A DNA stretch of 6,095 nucleotides from Deltaproteobacteria bacterium (GTDB lineage: Bacteria; Desulfobacterota_C; Deferrisomatia; Deferrisomatales; JACRMM01): the NCBI GenBank assembly GCA_016218905.1, contig JACRCS010000639.1, positions 1 to 6,095 on the forward strand. Direction: 5' to 3'. The position numbers and the translations under genes are program-made. The notes under the pieces were generated by a model. That model had not been told where the DNA came from, made no database searches, and saw nothing but the letters and a program-made list of their open reading frames with translations. Below, piece after piece: positions 5,482-6,095 of this stretch (positions within the stretch are counted from its first letter, which is position 1; every line of letters starts with the position of its first letter).

Positions 5482-6095
5482 TCAGCCCGGACCACGTCTC
5501 CTGTGTCCTGCCCGGCCCGGCCGGTAGCCGACTCCGTCACGCGGCTTCCCACGAGTACCATCGTCGGCGGACTTCCTTTCCCCGGCGGCCCCGGGTCCCG
5601 ACGCCGCCGTCTCCGACGTCCCCGCGTCCTTCGCGTGGACGTACGTGCTCTCCCGCGCCTCGCGCCGCCGCGCGTCGACCGCCTCGTGCGGCGGGTTCTG
5701 GGGAATGAGGCACTGCGGCCCGCCGCCGATGAGATCGCTCCGCCCGGCCTCCGTCAGCGCCTTGTGGACCGCGAACCAGTTCTCCGGTTTGAAGAACTGG
5801 ATGAGCGCCTTCTGGATCTTGCGGTCGCCCAGCTTCGTGACCGTGCTCACCGGCTCCAGTGTCTGCGGGTCGAGGCCCGTCCAGTACATGCACGTCGCGA
5901 TGTCCATCGGGGCGGGGATGAAGTCCTGCACCTGCCTCGGCTTGTACCCGTGCGCCTTCAGGAAGAGGGCGAGCTCGATCATCTCGGCGACGCCCGAGCC
6001 CGGGTGGCTCGCGATGTAGTAGGGGACGAGGTACTGCTCCTTGCCCGCCTTCACGCTCGCGCGCTCGAACTTCTCCGCGAAGGTCTCGAACGACA
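5482..6095 (-). CDS. ygiQ: YgiQ/UPF0313 radical SAM protein, C-terminal 203 residues (5' end outside window)
   Basis: The frame enters from the right edge without a start and ends in TGA at 5482-5484. The visible part matches the end of the YgiQ (UPF0313) family. It includes KAGKEQYLVPYYIASHPGSG, the close of the radical SAM barrel, then VQDFIPAPMDIATCMYWTGL, and the DUF3362 region with KIQKALIQFFKPENW, LIGGGPQCLIP and the helix HEAVDARRREARESTYVHAK. The catalytic CxxxCxxC cluster that binds the 4Fe-4S centre lies upstream of the window and cannot be checked. The last 50 or so residues are glycine-, arginine- and alanine-rich and probably disordered, as in other YgiQ tails. The reaction is unknown. 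The GTG at 6054 is an internal valine codon, since the conserved sequence continues upstream of it. A 167-base gap separates it from the zinc-finger gene, so it is probably not part of that operon, although readthrough cannot be excluded. Confidence 0.94.
   Translation of the reverse strand, partial: SFETFAEKFERASVKAGKEQYLVPYYIASHPGSGVAEMIELALFLKAHGYKPRQVQDFIPAPMDIATCMYWTGLDPQTLEPVSTVTKLGDRKIQKALIQFFKPENWFAVHKALTEAGRSDLIGGGPQCLIPQNPPHEAVDARRREARESTYVHAKDAGTSETAASGPGAAGERKSADDGTRGKPRDGVGYRPGRAGHRRRGPG

Noticed and set aside
5373..5561. A 62-codon minus-strand open frame covering the spacer and the end of ygiQ
   Set aside because: It overlaps the ygiQ tail in another frame, has no good ribosome site, and its product is arginine- and glycine-rich without motifs. 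It could be a frame-shifted echo of the ygiQ tail.
5482..6054. A complete 190-residue gene starting at GTG 6054
   Set aside because: The codons upstream to the window edge continue the conserved YgiQ sequence, so this GTG is an internal valine and the gene is partial.

Overview
The window is GC-rich bacterial DNA in which every supported gene lies on the minus strand, so transcription runs from position 6095 towards 1. No rRNA, tRNA, CRISPR array, insertion sequence or attachment site was found. The organism cannot be named from this sequence. The GC content, the short YgiQ variant and this particular operon architecture would fit Acidobacteriota or a similar GC-rich, Gram-negative, environmental lineage, but that is inference.

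From 6095 to 5482 lies the 3' end of a YgiQ/UPF0313 radical SAM gene. A 167-base spacer (5315-5481) follows, with no convincing terminator and only a weak promoter candidate. From 5314 down to the left edge runs an unbroken six-gene chain in which each gene overlaps the next: a small zinc-finger protein with a membrane anchor (5033-5314), an unrecognised polytopic membrane protein (4215-5036), a DUF4129 membrane protein (3115-4218), a DUF4350 membrane protein (1889-3118), a MoxR-family AAA+ ATPase (934-1896), and a DUF58 protein cut by the window edge (1-934).

The last four genes form the well-known but poorly understood MoxR/DUF58 cassette. In better studied MoxR systems the ATPase works as a chaperone-like remodeller with a VWA-like partner, here DUF58. 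DUF4129 and DUF4350 are bitopic or bi-membrane-spanning proteins that often accompany it. Predicted topology puts large domains of both proteins outside the membrane and tails in the cytoplasm, where MoxR acts. This suggests an envelope-associated sensing or assembly module. The two lead genes, a zinc-finger membrane protein and a multi-pass membrane protein, are translationally coupled to the cassette and are its least understood part.

Long plus-strand open frames are antisense shadows caused by high GC and codon bias. The whole window is accounted for by the minus-strand genes and the short spacer.
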